The position numbers and the translations under genes were made by a program. From contig DASYYH010000006.1 in the NCBI GenBank assembly GCA_035934015.1, positions 62,001-126,000 of the forward strand: a DNA stretch of 64,000 nucleotides, given 5' to 3'. Positions 26,201-33,114 of this stretch are shown here, in pieces. How positions within the stretch are numbered: the stretch's first letter is position 1; each line of letters begins with the position of its first letter. The notes beneath the pieces were generated by a model. That model worked only from the letters and a program-made list of their open reading frames with translations. It did not search any database and was not told the DNA's origin. This DNA is from Candidatus Acidiferrales bacterium (GTDB lineage Bacteria > Acidobacteriota > Terriglobia > Acidiferrales > UBA7541).

Positions 26201-26529
26201 CACACAATATTGGGATCGCTTGCAGCGATGGCGATCGCGCCAACCGAGGAAACGTCTTGTGAATCGAAGATTGGCTCCCAATGAATTCCGCCATCGATGG
26301 ATTTGAAAATTCCACCCGAAGCCGCGCCGACGTAATAGATGCCTGGATTGCCGGGCACGCTGGCAACGGCGATCGCACGATTGCCGACCGGTCCGATGTA
26401 GCGGAATTGCATCTGGCCAAAGGCGCCACGATCGCGCCTTTGTCTTGCCTCCTGGGCGAATAGCAAAGTCGCGCCACACAGCGACACGACGGACACAATT
26501 AATGCAAGCAGGCGAATGCGTTTTGACAT
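23287..26529 (-). CDS. secreted BNR-repeat/VPS10-like beta-propeller protein
   Basis: A 1080-residue exported protein. The signal peptide covers about residues 1-26 (hydrophobic core then LLFAQEA). Residues 40-730 hold many BNR/Asp-box-like motifs (SIDGGIHW, SMDAGKTW, TTDGGKTW, STDGGVTW, TSDYGKTW), giving two or more sortilin/VPS10-like seven- to ten-bladed propellers. After that come a FlgD-like Ig segment (KIEIQDASGKTVRTL) and a C-terminal helical part with coiled-coil character (about 930-1070). Such proteins are annotated as glycosyl hydrolases by propeller similarity, but no glycosidase active site is evident, so the function is open. GAGGACG lies about 9 bases before ATG 26529. Confidence 0.85.
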   Translation of the reverse strand: MSKRIRLLALIVSVVSLCGATLLFAQEARQRRDRGAFGQMQFRYIGPVGNRAIAVASVPGNPGIYYVGAASGGIFKSIDGGIHWEPIFDSQDVSSVGAIAIAASDPNIVWAGTGEPYIRSHISIGDGIYKSMDAGKTWTHMGLETTGRIANVVINPRNPDIVLACSLGTSYGPQPERGVYRTTDGGKTWNKTLFVDENTGCSDLAMDPNNSHILFAGMWQLEIHTWGRSSGGPGSGLYKSTDGGVTWKHLAGHGLPDSPLGRIAVRVAQGDSNRVYALIETGDGVPWNGKPTARGQLWRSEDGGENWQVVNYDRQIRGRTHYYTRMEISPGDENEVYFFSAAFSRTLDGGKTLTEMPASPGGDNHEMWIDPTNADRMAVVNDGGVSISINHGRTWDRIQLPIAQIYHVTVDDQIPYNVYGNKQDGGSYRGPSNSLQFGFFGGRGGTGPISRSVWKGIDGGESGFATVDPVDNNIVWNSGTGSGSVGGTVIVDDLRTKQARQVEVWPETTIGAPAADVKYRFNWEFPITISPHDHNKVYVGSQYVHMTTDGGNSWQIISPDLTRNDRSKMGISGGLTPDNIGVEYAGVVFSIAESPKEAGVIWAGTNDGLVQITRDGGKHWTNVTANIPNLPEWGTVSNIEASRYQAGKAYITVDFHQMNNRDPFVYKTSDYGKTWTLITNGIPHGMLSYAHCIREDPVRPGLLYLGTENALYVSFDDGDNWQPLQSGLPHAPVYWIAVQERFHDLVLATYGRGFWIMDDLTPLEAMTPEIRDSDAHLFAPRDAYRFRNISEPASVSYDPTTGHNPPYGAVINYYLKAAAKDDVKIEIQDASGKTVRTLEGKKDAGVNRIWWDLRFDPTKQIHLRTSPLYAPEVGVGPEGWRPAPAVGPISLLAPPGTYTVKLTVGGHDYSQKLTVLKDPHSAGTIADIQAQDRLMASLEDELNAAADDVNQIESIRVQLLNLEAQLGDDQNSKSIRAAADDLGNKFIDLEGHLLQLKATGRGQDDVRWESMLVDKLDYLAREVGTSDFAPTTQQVAVHEELKQQVAKYHSDLQRMVASDLAAFNSMLRGKNISNIIAKTP

Positions 26530-26656
26530 GGCGTTTCGTCCTCGAATCAGATTCGCAACCGGCAACCGCGCGGATGATACTGCCGGAGTGTCAGTGCGTC
26601 AACTTCGGGGGAGTGTTTCGACGCGATGCTTCAGGTTCGGATGCTTTAGAAGAGAG

Positions 26657-27706
26657 CTATTGGATTTTGACGAAATCATCGCCGAAAGGATAGCGCGTGA
26701 TACTTTCGCGTTCTACGCGCATATCGTCGCCGCGCAATTCGCGCAGCGCGTAGGTCACAAATTCGGCGGTGACTTTCTTGCGCCAGCTCATGTCGAAATC
26801 CGTGTTGTCGAGTGGTTTGGCGGTTTTCGCGGCAAGAACTGCAGCCTCGGCGATCGAATCTTGATTCAATGAACCATTGAGAAGAAATTTTGCTGCTTCC
26901 GCGACGACCAGCGGTCGGCTTGCCGTGGAGCCGATGACAATGCGCGCTTCTTCAACCACGCCGCTGCGCGAGAGTCGAACACTGGCGGCGACCGACAGTA
27001 CAGGAAAATCAAACGAGCCGCGACGCCGCAGCTTCCAGTACGTGCTCTTCCAACCGTGGAGAGAATCGAGAAGCACTTCGGCGAGAATTTCGTTTGGACG
27101 GCGGCGGATGTAGTTCATACCGTCATTGTTGTAGAGATCGGCGAGAGAAACCTCGCGTTCTTCGGAGCGCGACACAAGACGCACACGCGCGCCGAGCGCA
27201 ATCAGCGCAGGCGCAGTGTCCGTGGAGGAAACGGCCATGCATTTCGAGCTGCCCGGAGCCACCCAGCAGGTATCTCCGTCTTTCTTGAGACAGAAGTTAA
27301 TCGCCTTGCGCCATTCGTAGCTTTGGTCGTAGTAGTTGCAGCGCGTGTCGAGACACAGATTTCCGCCGAGCGTAGCCATGTTGCGGATTTGCGGCGTAGC
27401 CACTTGCGAAGCGGCTTGCGTGAGCGCCGTCAGACCGTTGCGAAACCGTGGATCGGACGCGATGGCCGAGAGAGTCAAACAGGCGCCCAATCGCGATGCC
27501 GAAGGGTCCAATCGAATCTGGTTTAGGCTCTCTACATGGCGAAGGCTCAGTAGCGTTCGCGGCACCTGCTGCCGGCGCTTCATGTTGGGCAAAAGATCAG
27601 TGCCGCCGGCGAGCAGCATGGCATTGCTGCCTTCGCCATCGAGAATGCGAGCCGCTTCCTCGAGCGTTCGCGGCGCACGAAAGTCGAAAAGAGGCAAACG
27701 CATCAT
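26657..27706 (-). CDS. hcrB: 4-hydroxybenzoyl-CoA reductase, FAD/[4Fe-4S] (beta) subunit
   Basis: A 349-residue FAD-binding subunit of the xanthine-oxidase family. The FAD motifs are LLAGGTDLLPN (about 31-41) and TLGGNLCLDTR (about 112-122). The subunit carries the extra cysteine loop found only in 4-hydroxybenzoyl-CoA reductases: C123, C139, C147 and C156, with spacings of 16, 8 and 9 as in the Thauera enzyme, where these cysteines bind a [4Fe-4S] cluster beside FAD. This is the best evidence for the substrate class. It is the last gene of the operon; its ATGATG start overlaps the hcrA stop. Electrons would enter through this subunit, in Thauera from a ferredoxin. Confidence 0.85.
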   Translation of the reverse strand: MMRLPLFDFRAPRTLEEAARILDGEGSNAMLLAGGTDLLPNMKRRQQVPRTLLSLRHVESLNQIRLDPSASRLGACLTLSAIASDPRFRNGLTALTQAASQVATPQIRNMATLGGNLCLDTRCNYYDQSYEWRKAINFCLKKDGDTCWVAPGSSKCMAVSSTDTAPALIALGARVRLVSRSEEREVSLADLYNNDGMNYIRRRPNEILAEVLLDSLHGWKSTYWKLRRRGSFDFPVLSVAASVRLSRSGVVEEARIVIGSTASRPLVVAEAAKFLLNGSLNQDSIAEAAVLAAKTAKPLDNTDFDMSWRKKVTAEFVTYALRELRGDDMRVERESITRYPFGDDFVKIQ

Positions 27707-30219
27707 GAACTGAGTACCTTTTCCTTTTCCGATGATGGCTTGCTGCGACGCGGCGTGTCGTTCACCGCGTTGCCATCGCCGCCTTCCCACGGCGGAGGGA
27801 CGCGAAGAGCTTCGGGCCAGTCGATATTTGGAAAATTGCCTGGCCCATAACGCGGGAGACGGCCAGCTTTCTTTTCCGCAAGGGCTTTCATTATTTTCTC
27901 GGGAGTGATGGGGACTTCGTCGATGCGCACGCCCACGGCGTCGTAAACCGCGTTGGCGACAGCGGGCATGATCGGAAGCAGCGGGCCCTGGCCAACTTCC
28001 TTTGCGCCGAAAGGCCCGCGAGGATCAGGTTCTTCGATGAGTTCGGTGAGGACGTTGGGCATGTCGAGGGAAGTCGGGCTCTTGTACTCGAGAATCGACG
28101 GGAATTTGTGGACGAGCGCATGCGAAAGTTTTTTCGGTAAACGGCGAAACTCCTGCTCTTCCATCAATGCCTCGCCAAGGCCCATATAAACGCTCCCGAC
28201 GACTTGCCCTCGCGCGAGTTCCGGATTCAGCGCGCGGCCAATGTCGTGGGCGATCCAAATCGTGGGCACGGTGAGCCAGCCAGTTACCGGATTCACGACC
28301 ACTTCGACCACTGCGGCGGAATATGAATATGTCGGAGACGGGCCAACGCCCCCGCCTTTGTAAAGCGCGGGGGATTTCGGCGGCGTGTACGAGCCAACCG
28401 TGCCGATTGTGCCGAAACGCGCCTCGGCCAGGCAAACGGCCTCTTGAAAGCCGACGCGCTTTTCGGGCGCGGCGGAGTCAAAAACGTGTTTTTCTGCGAA
28501 GCGCAGGCGCTCTTTCGGAACGGCAAGGCGCTCCGCGACTGCTTCTGCGAGCAGATCTTTCGCGCGATTCGCCGCCTGAATCGCGGCATTACCAGCCATC
28601 AGAGTGACGCGGCTCGAATACGAACCAAGATCGACAGGGCCGAGATCCGTATCGCCGGTGTAAACGCGGATGTCAAATGTTTCGAGACCGAGGACTTCCG
28701 CAACAATCGCGGCCAGAACATCATCTGAGCCCTGGCCAATTTCGCTCGAGCCGCAAAAGATTGTTATGCCGCCGCCGCGATCGAGTTTGAGCTGAACCCC
28801 AGAGTGCGGCATCTTGTTCCAATAGATCGGCAGCCCTGCTCCGGTGAGATATGCGGAGCAAGCCAGTCCGACACCACGGCCTTCCGGCAGCTTGCGAAAT
28901 TTTTCGTTCCAACCAGAAAGTTTGACCACGCGACGGATGCATTCGGCGAGATTGACCGTTCCGAGGCGAAGGAAATTTGCGGTCACAGAGTCGGAGGACT
29001 GCACGATGCGCAGCCGCAGCTCCGCGGGATCGATACTGAGTTTTTCAGCGATCTTGTCGAGCTGGACTTCCTGTCCGAAGCGCGGCTGCACGGTGCCATG
29101 GCCGCGCTTGGGTCCGCATGGCGGCTTGTTGGTAAATGTGCGGCAGCCTTGGAAGCGATAACGCGGAATGCGATACGTCGTCGTTTGCAGAGCGCCTGTG
29201 TAAAACGTGCTGGCGACTCCGTAAGAACCGTACGCGCCTCCATCGATGAGTGTCTGGAGATGCATGCCGGTAATCGTGCCGTCTTCTTTGACTCCAGTTT
29301 TGAATTTCATCAGCACGGGATGTCGGCCGCGGTGGCAGTAAAAAACCTCCTCGCGCGTCAGGCAAATCTTCACGGGCCGATCGAGCATCAGCGCCGCTTT
29401 GGCAACGACAATTTCGTGCTGAAATGGATCGCTCTTGCCGCCGAAGCCGCCGCCATTGGGCGTCGCAATAACGCGAATATGGGCCGGCGGCATTTCGAGC
29501 ACCTTAGCGAGGGCGCGATGGAGATAGTGAGGCGTCTGTGTGCTGGACCAAATCGTGAGCTTTCCTTCGGGGTCCTTGATGGCGACCGCAGCATGCTGTT
29601 CGATGGGAAGATGAGTATTCCCTTGGTAGAAAAAAATATCTTCGAAGATTTGGTCTGCTTCCGCGAAGCCTTGCTCCACATCACCGAATGCGAGCGATAC
29701 GCGCTTGTGAATATTCCCTTCATCGCCGTAATTGTGAATGCGCGGCTCCGGCGTGATGAGCGCTTCTTCTGGATCAGAGATGGTCGGCAGGACTTCGTAT
29801 TCGACGTCAATCAAATCCAGAGCTTCAAATGCGATTAATTCTTCACGCGCAATCACCGCGGCAACAGGGTCGCCCACGTGACGAACATGATCGGTGCAGA
29901 GGGCCTGCTCGTCCTGGCTAACCGGTAGAATTCCATATTCGATGGGGACGTCCTTGCCGGTGAGAACCAGATAAACCCCTGGGTGAGCCAGCGCGTGCGA
30001 GGTGTCGATTTTTCGAATGCGCGCATGCGGATGCGGCGAGCGCAGCAACTTGCAATAAGCCATGCGCGGAAGCGCAATGTCGTCGGCGTAACGGGTTTGG
30101 CCAGTCACCTTGGCGCGCGCGTCAACGCGGCGGCGTGAGGCACCGATGATGCTGAACTTCTCTCCGCTTGCCTCTTGATCCTTTACCGGTCGTCCCGACG
30201 AATTTGTTTGATCCGGCAT
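27703..30219 (-). CDS. hcrA: 4-hydroxybenzoyl-CoA reductase, molybdopterin (alpha) subunit
   Basis: An 838-residue molybdenum-binding subunit of the xanthine-oxidase family. In the complex with HcrB and HcrC it should remove the para-hydroxyl of 4-hydroxybenzoyl-CoA to give benzoyl-CoA. Seen are ARAKVTGQTRYADDI at the N-terminus, PNGGGFGGKSDP at the cofactor site, CGPKRGHGTVQPRF in the middle, GSSEIGQGSDD and finally GPFGAKEVGQGPLLP with the catalytic glutamate. It is somewhat longer than the Thauera subunit, mostly by a charged C-terminal tail after about residue 790. It overlaps hcrB and is separated from hcrC by 41 bases. The family assignment is certain; the substrate rests on the HcrB iron-sulfur loop and the box neighbours. 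Confidence 0.85.
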   Translation of the reverse strand: MPDQTNSSGRPVKDQEASGEKFSIIGASRRRVDARAKVTGQTRYADDIALPRMAYCKLLRSPHPHARIRKIDTSHALAHPGVYLVLTGKDVPIEYGILPVSQDEQALCTDHVRHVGDPVAAVIAREELIAFEALDLIDVEYEVLPTISDPEEALITPEPRIHNYGDEGNIHKRVSLAFGDVEQGFAEADQIFEDIFFYQGNTHLPIEQHAAVAIKDPEGKLTIWSSTQTPHYLHRALAKVLEMPPAHIRVIATPNGGGFGGKSDPFQHEIVVAKAALMLDRPVKICLTREEVFYCHRGRHPVLMKFKTGVKEDGTITGMHLQTLIDGGAYGSYGVASTFYTGALQTTTYRIPRYRFQGCRTFTNKPPCGPKRGHGTVQPRFGQEVQLDKIAEKLSIDPAELRLRIVQSSDSVTANFLRLGTVNLAECIRRVVKLSGWNEKFRKLPEGRGVGLACSAYLTGAGLPIYWNKMPHSGVQLKLDRGGGITIFCGSSEIGQGSDDVLAAIVAEVLGLETFDIRVYTGDTDLGPVDLGSYSSRVTLMAGNAAIQAANRAKDLLAEAVAERLAVPKERLRFAEKHVFDSAAPEKRVGFQEAVCLAEARFGTIGTVGSYTPPKSPALYKGGGVGPSPTYSYSAAVVEVVVNPVTGWLTVPTIWIAHDIGRALNPELARGQVVGSVYMGLGEALMEEQEFRRLPKKLSHALVHKFPSILEYKSPTSLDMPNVLTELIEEPDPRGPFGAKEVGQGPLLPIMPAVANAVYDAVGVRIDEVPITPEKIMKALAEKKAGRLPRYGPGNFPNIDWPEALRVPPPWEGGDGNAVNDTPRRSKPSSEKEKVLSS

Positions 30220-30260
30220 GTGCTCTGCTTTCCGAGAATCCTGTACGCTGTTTCAGTGAA

Positions 30261-30782
30261 CTATTTTTGTACAGTCGTTTTTTGCTTCTCTGCTATTTTC
30301 ACGATTGCTTCTTCGACGGCTTGGAAAATTTGCAGATAACCTGTGCAACGGCAAAGGTTTCCTGAAAGCGCTTCGCGAATCTGGTCGCGAGTAGGTTTCG
30401 GATTTTGATCGAGCAGCGCTTTTGCGGTGATCAGAATTCCGGGCGTGCAATAGCCACACTGCGCGGCGCCGAGATCGGCGAAGGCATCCTGCAAAGGATG
30501 AAGCGCGCCATCGGAAGACAGGCCCTCAACGGTTAAAACGCTTCTTCCATCACATTCGAGCGCCAGTTGCAGACAGGAGAGCACGGGCCTGCCGTCGAGA
30601 AGAACGGCGCACGCGCCGCATTCGCCCAGCTCACAACCATGCTTCGTTCCAGTGTGGCCGAGGTCTTCACGAAGAACTTCGAGCAAAGTTTTGTAAGAAG
30701 CAAAAAATACGTCAACCACCTCGCCGTTGAGGGTCAGATTAATATGCGCCGTCTTCTGCGATTCGATTGGCAGGATTGCCAC
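30261..30782 (-). CDS. hcrC: 4-hydroxybenzoyl-CoA reductase, [2Fe-2S] (gamma) subunit
   Basis: A 173-residue two-cluster iron-sulfur subunit. The plant-ferredoxin-type cluster motif is CELGECGACAVLLDG with a further cysteine in LSCLQLA; the second cluster motif is QCGYCTPG then NLCRCTGY in the helical domain. It passes electrons from HcrB to the molybdenum site of HcrA. The start is GTG 30782, with GGGGAG upstream inside the end of the TetR gene. It lies 3 bases after the tetR stop, so regulator and enzyme are one transcript. The short C-terminal tail (EKQKTTVQK) is unconserved in type. Confidence 0.9.
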   Translation of the reverse strand: MAILPIESQKTAHINLTLNGEVVDVFFASYKTLLEVLREDLGHTGTKHGCELGECGACAVLLDGRPVLSCLQLALECDGRSVLTVEGLSSDGALHPLQDAFADLGAAQCGYCTPGILITAKALLDQNPKPTRDQIREALSGNLCRCTGYLQIFQAVEEAIVKIAEKQKTTVQK

Positions 30783-30785
30783 GAC

Positions 30786-31514
30786 CTATCTCCCCTCGAT
30801 GATTGTGCGAGCCGACGCGCGGCGTAGTGCCGTGAGCGGAGCGCGATCGCGGGCAAAATGACCCATGTCCTTGAGCGGTCGCGCGGCGCGGTGCGCTTCC
30901 GGCTTGGCAAGCAAACCGCGAATCAGGTAATCAGCGAACCCTTCGGCAATTTCCGTCGCGGCCATTGGGCCTTCGGGGTTGAACCAGCGCACGCTCCAGT
31001 TCATGGCGCCCAGCATAGCGCGGGCCGCAAGCGCCGGATCGTTGCAAACGAATTCTCCTGTTCGGGCTCCCGCTGAAATCAATTGCCGCACGCCTGCTTC
31101 ATAGCGGTCGCGCTTTGCGACGAGCGATCTCTGCAAATGAGCAGGAAGAGCGCTCGTCAAAAGATGGGCCGCGGAGCCTTCCACTTCGTCAAGCAGGCAG
31201 CGCAGATGAGAAACGATGACAAAACGAAGCCGCTCGGCGAAAGTGGCGCGGAGGCGGCGCGCCTTTTCGAGCGCAGCCATCATGCGATCGAGTGAATTAT
31301 CCTGGCAAAAGAAAAGAATTTCCTGCTTGCCATGGAAATAGTTGTAGAGGTTCGCCGGCGAAAGATCCGCGGCAGCAGCGATATCGCGCATACCGGCTTC
31401 TGCAAAGCCGCGAACGCGGAATTGCTTTCCCGCGGCGCGCAGAATCTCCAGGCGCCGCGCCACGTATCGCCTATGCAGGCGGTTGTTATGTCGTTTGGTT
31501 GGATGGGTGCGCAA
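30786..31514 (-). CDS. TetR/AcrR family regulator of the hcr operon
   Basis: A 242-residue TetR-family repressor. The N-terminal HTH is LEILRAAGKQFRVRGF then MRDIAAAADLSPANLYNYF at residues 23-62; the C-terminal part is the ligand domain. An aromatic acyl-CoA is a reasonable ligand guess because the gene heads the hcr operon, but this is inference. Start is a TTG at 31514 with GAGGCAG about 6 bases upstream; the first 16 residues are basic and may be unstructured. Twin palindromes at 31594-31627 stand just upstream of its promoter and are likely its own operators. Confidence 0.85.
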   Translation of the reverse strand: MRTHPTKRHNNRLHRRYVARRLEILRAAGKQFRVRGFAEAGMRDIAAAADLSPANLYNYFHGKQEILFFCQDNSLDRMMAALEKARRLRATFAERLRFVIVSHLRCLLDEVEGSAAHLLTSALPAHLQRSLVAKRDRYEAGVRQLISAGARTGEFVCNDPALAARAMLGAMNWSVRWFNPEGPMAATEIAEGFADYLIRGLLAKPEAHRAARPLKDMGHFARDRAPLTALRRASARTIIEGR

Positions 31515-31558
31515 TAGCTGCCTCTTCGGCGGTCAAAGTAACGGCCGCCAAGGTAAAG

Positions 31559-31587
31559 AAATAGCATGACCGTTTCAGGCGTGTCAA
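31559..31587 (-). promoter_or_regulatory. promoter of the tetR-hcrCAB operon
   Basis: On the minus strand TTGACA (31587-31582) and CTATTT (31564-31559) are separated by 17 bases, 45 bases before the TTG start of tetR. The -35 is a perfect consensus. The operators at 31594-31627 begin 7 bases upstream of the -35. Confidence 0.6.
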
Positions 31588-31593
31588 TTAATT

Positions 31594-31627
31594 CTGAACA
31601 TGTGTTCAGTTACTGAACAACCGTTCA
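31594..31627. promoter_or_regulatory. two tandem palindromic operators, TGAACA-N2-(T/C)GTTCA
   Basis: Site 1 is CTGAACA-TG-TGTTCAG at 31594-31609; site 2 is TGAACA-AC-CGTTCA at 31614-31627 with one mismatch between the arms. Their centres are 19 bases apart, close to two helical turns. The place (in front of tetR) and the shape fit a TetR dimer pair. The boxB stop lies 24 bases further on. Confidence 0.65.
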
Positions 31628-31650
31628 CTATATTGTCGCAGGAAAAACGA

Positions 31651-33075
31651 TCAGTTGAAGCGCACGTATTCGAAGTCCAAGGCCTGATGGTTAATTCCCC
31701 GCAGGGGCGGCGCAATCCAATTCGCAAACTTGCCCGGCTCGACGACGCGGCCAACCATCAGCGACTGCACATACGCTCGGTCGGAGTCGCTGGGCAGCCA
31801 TTCGGACTCTCGTTTCTTCCAAACTTCCTCGGTCAGCACTTCACCGCTGGCACTGATCCAGTTTCCGGCGAAATTGCCAATCGCACGGTGGAAACCCTTG
31901 TGAGGCAACGTCAGCCGATAGGGAATTCCAGCCTTATCGATGACACGCTGCCAGCGGCTGAGGCCTGCTTCGATTTCCTTGATGTAGTCGTCACGCAGAC
32001 GCTCGTTGAGCGCGGTCAGCGCCGGGACGTTTTTCGTAACGATCTTGTCGCCAACGACTTCGGAAACCGGATACTGCGCGTCGATGAGCAAATGATCGTC
32101 GTCAATTTTGGTTTCTTCGAAGCGACCTTTGAGTCCGCTCGTGTAGTAGTTGGCGGCGTTGGACGAGACATCAGAGCCGTAGAGATCCAGCGTCACGCTA
32201 TAGTGAAAATTGATGTACTTCTGAATCGTGGGCAAATCGATGACGCCGAGCGCGCGAACATCGGACGGATCGTCAACCTTGTTTTCCTTCATCACTTCGC
32301 AAGTGCGCTGAATGATGCGGCTGACGCCAGTCTCGCCGACGAACATGTGGTGCGCCTCTTCGGTGAGCATGAAGCGGCACGTGCGCGCCAGCGGATCAAA
32401 ACCAGATTCGGCCAGCGCGCAGAGCTGAAATTTGCCGTCACGGTCCGTGAAGAACGTGAACATATAGAAGGAGAGCCAGTCCGGAGTCGGCTCGTTGAAT
32501 GCACCGAGTATGCGCGGATTATCCGCGTCGCCGGAACGCCGGTCGAGAAGCGCTTCGGCTTCCTCGCGCCCATCGCGGCCAAAGTAACGATGCAGCAGAT
32601 AAACCATGGCCCACAGGTGGCGGCCTTCTTCGACGTTGACCTGAAAAATGTTCCGCAGGTCGTACATGGAAGGGCATGACGCACCCAGCATGCGCTGCTG
32701 CTCCACGGATGCCGGCTCCGTGTCGCCTTGCGTGACAATCACGCGGCGAAGCGTCGAGCGATATTCGCCGGGCACTTCTTGCCAGGCCTGCTCGCCTTTG
32801 TGCGTGCCGAAATTCACCTGGCGCTTTTCATCGCGCGGCTGAAGGAAGATGCCCCAGCGGTATTCGGGCATCTGCACGTATCCGAATCGCGCCCAGCCAT
32901 CGGGCTCGACGCTGACGGCCGTGCGCAAGTAGACGTGATAATTGTGGGTTTCATTGGGGCCCATGTCGTACCACCAGTTGAGATACGCAGGCTGCCAGTG
33001 CTCCAGAGCGCGCTGGAGAACACGGTCACGGCCCAAGTCGACATTGTTTGGAATTTTTTCCGTGTAATTGATCAT
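31651..33075 (-). CDS. boxB: benzoyl-CoA 2,3-epoxidase, oxygenase subunit BoxB
   Basis: A 474-residue class I di-iron oxygenase that epoxidises benzoyl-CoA at C2-C3 with O2 in the aerobic benzoyl-CoA (box) pathway. Two ExxH iron motifs are visible in the four-helix core: VEEGRHLWAMVYLLHRYFG and LTEEAHHMFVGE. YLNWWYDMGP near the N-terminus and the total length match the family. GAGGAGA stands about 8 bases before ATG 33075. It lies 39 bases after boxC in the same direction. The reductase partner BoxA, which supplies electrons from NADPH, is not in the window. The C-terminal end is intact. Confidence 0.95.
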   Translation of the reverse strand: MINYTEKIPNNVDLGRDRVLQRALEHWQPAYLNWWYDMGPNETHNYHVYLRTAVSVEPDGWARFGYVQMPEYRWGIFLQPRDEKRQVNFGTHKGEQAWQEVPGEYRSTLRRVIVTQGDTEPASVEQQRMLGASCPSMYDLRNIFQVNVEEGRHLWAMVYLLHRYFGRDGREEAEALLDRRSGDADNPRILGAFNEPTPDWLSFYMFTFFTDRDGKFQLCALAESGFDPLARTCRFMLTEEAHHMFVGETGVSRIIQRTCEVMKENKVDDPSDVRALGVIDLPTIQKYINFHYSVTLDLYGSDVSSNAANYYTSGLKGRFEETKIDDDHLLIDAQYPVSEVVGDKIVTKNVPALTALNERLRDDYIKEIEAGLSRWQRVIDKAGIPYRLTLPHKGFHRAIGNFAGNWISASGEVLTEEVWKKRESEWLPSDSDRAYVQSLMVGRVVEPGKFANWIAPPLRGINHQALDFEYVRFN

Positions 33076-33114
33076 GGCAATCTCCTCAGAAATCTTCCCG
33101 CTTTCGATGATTTT

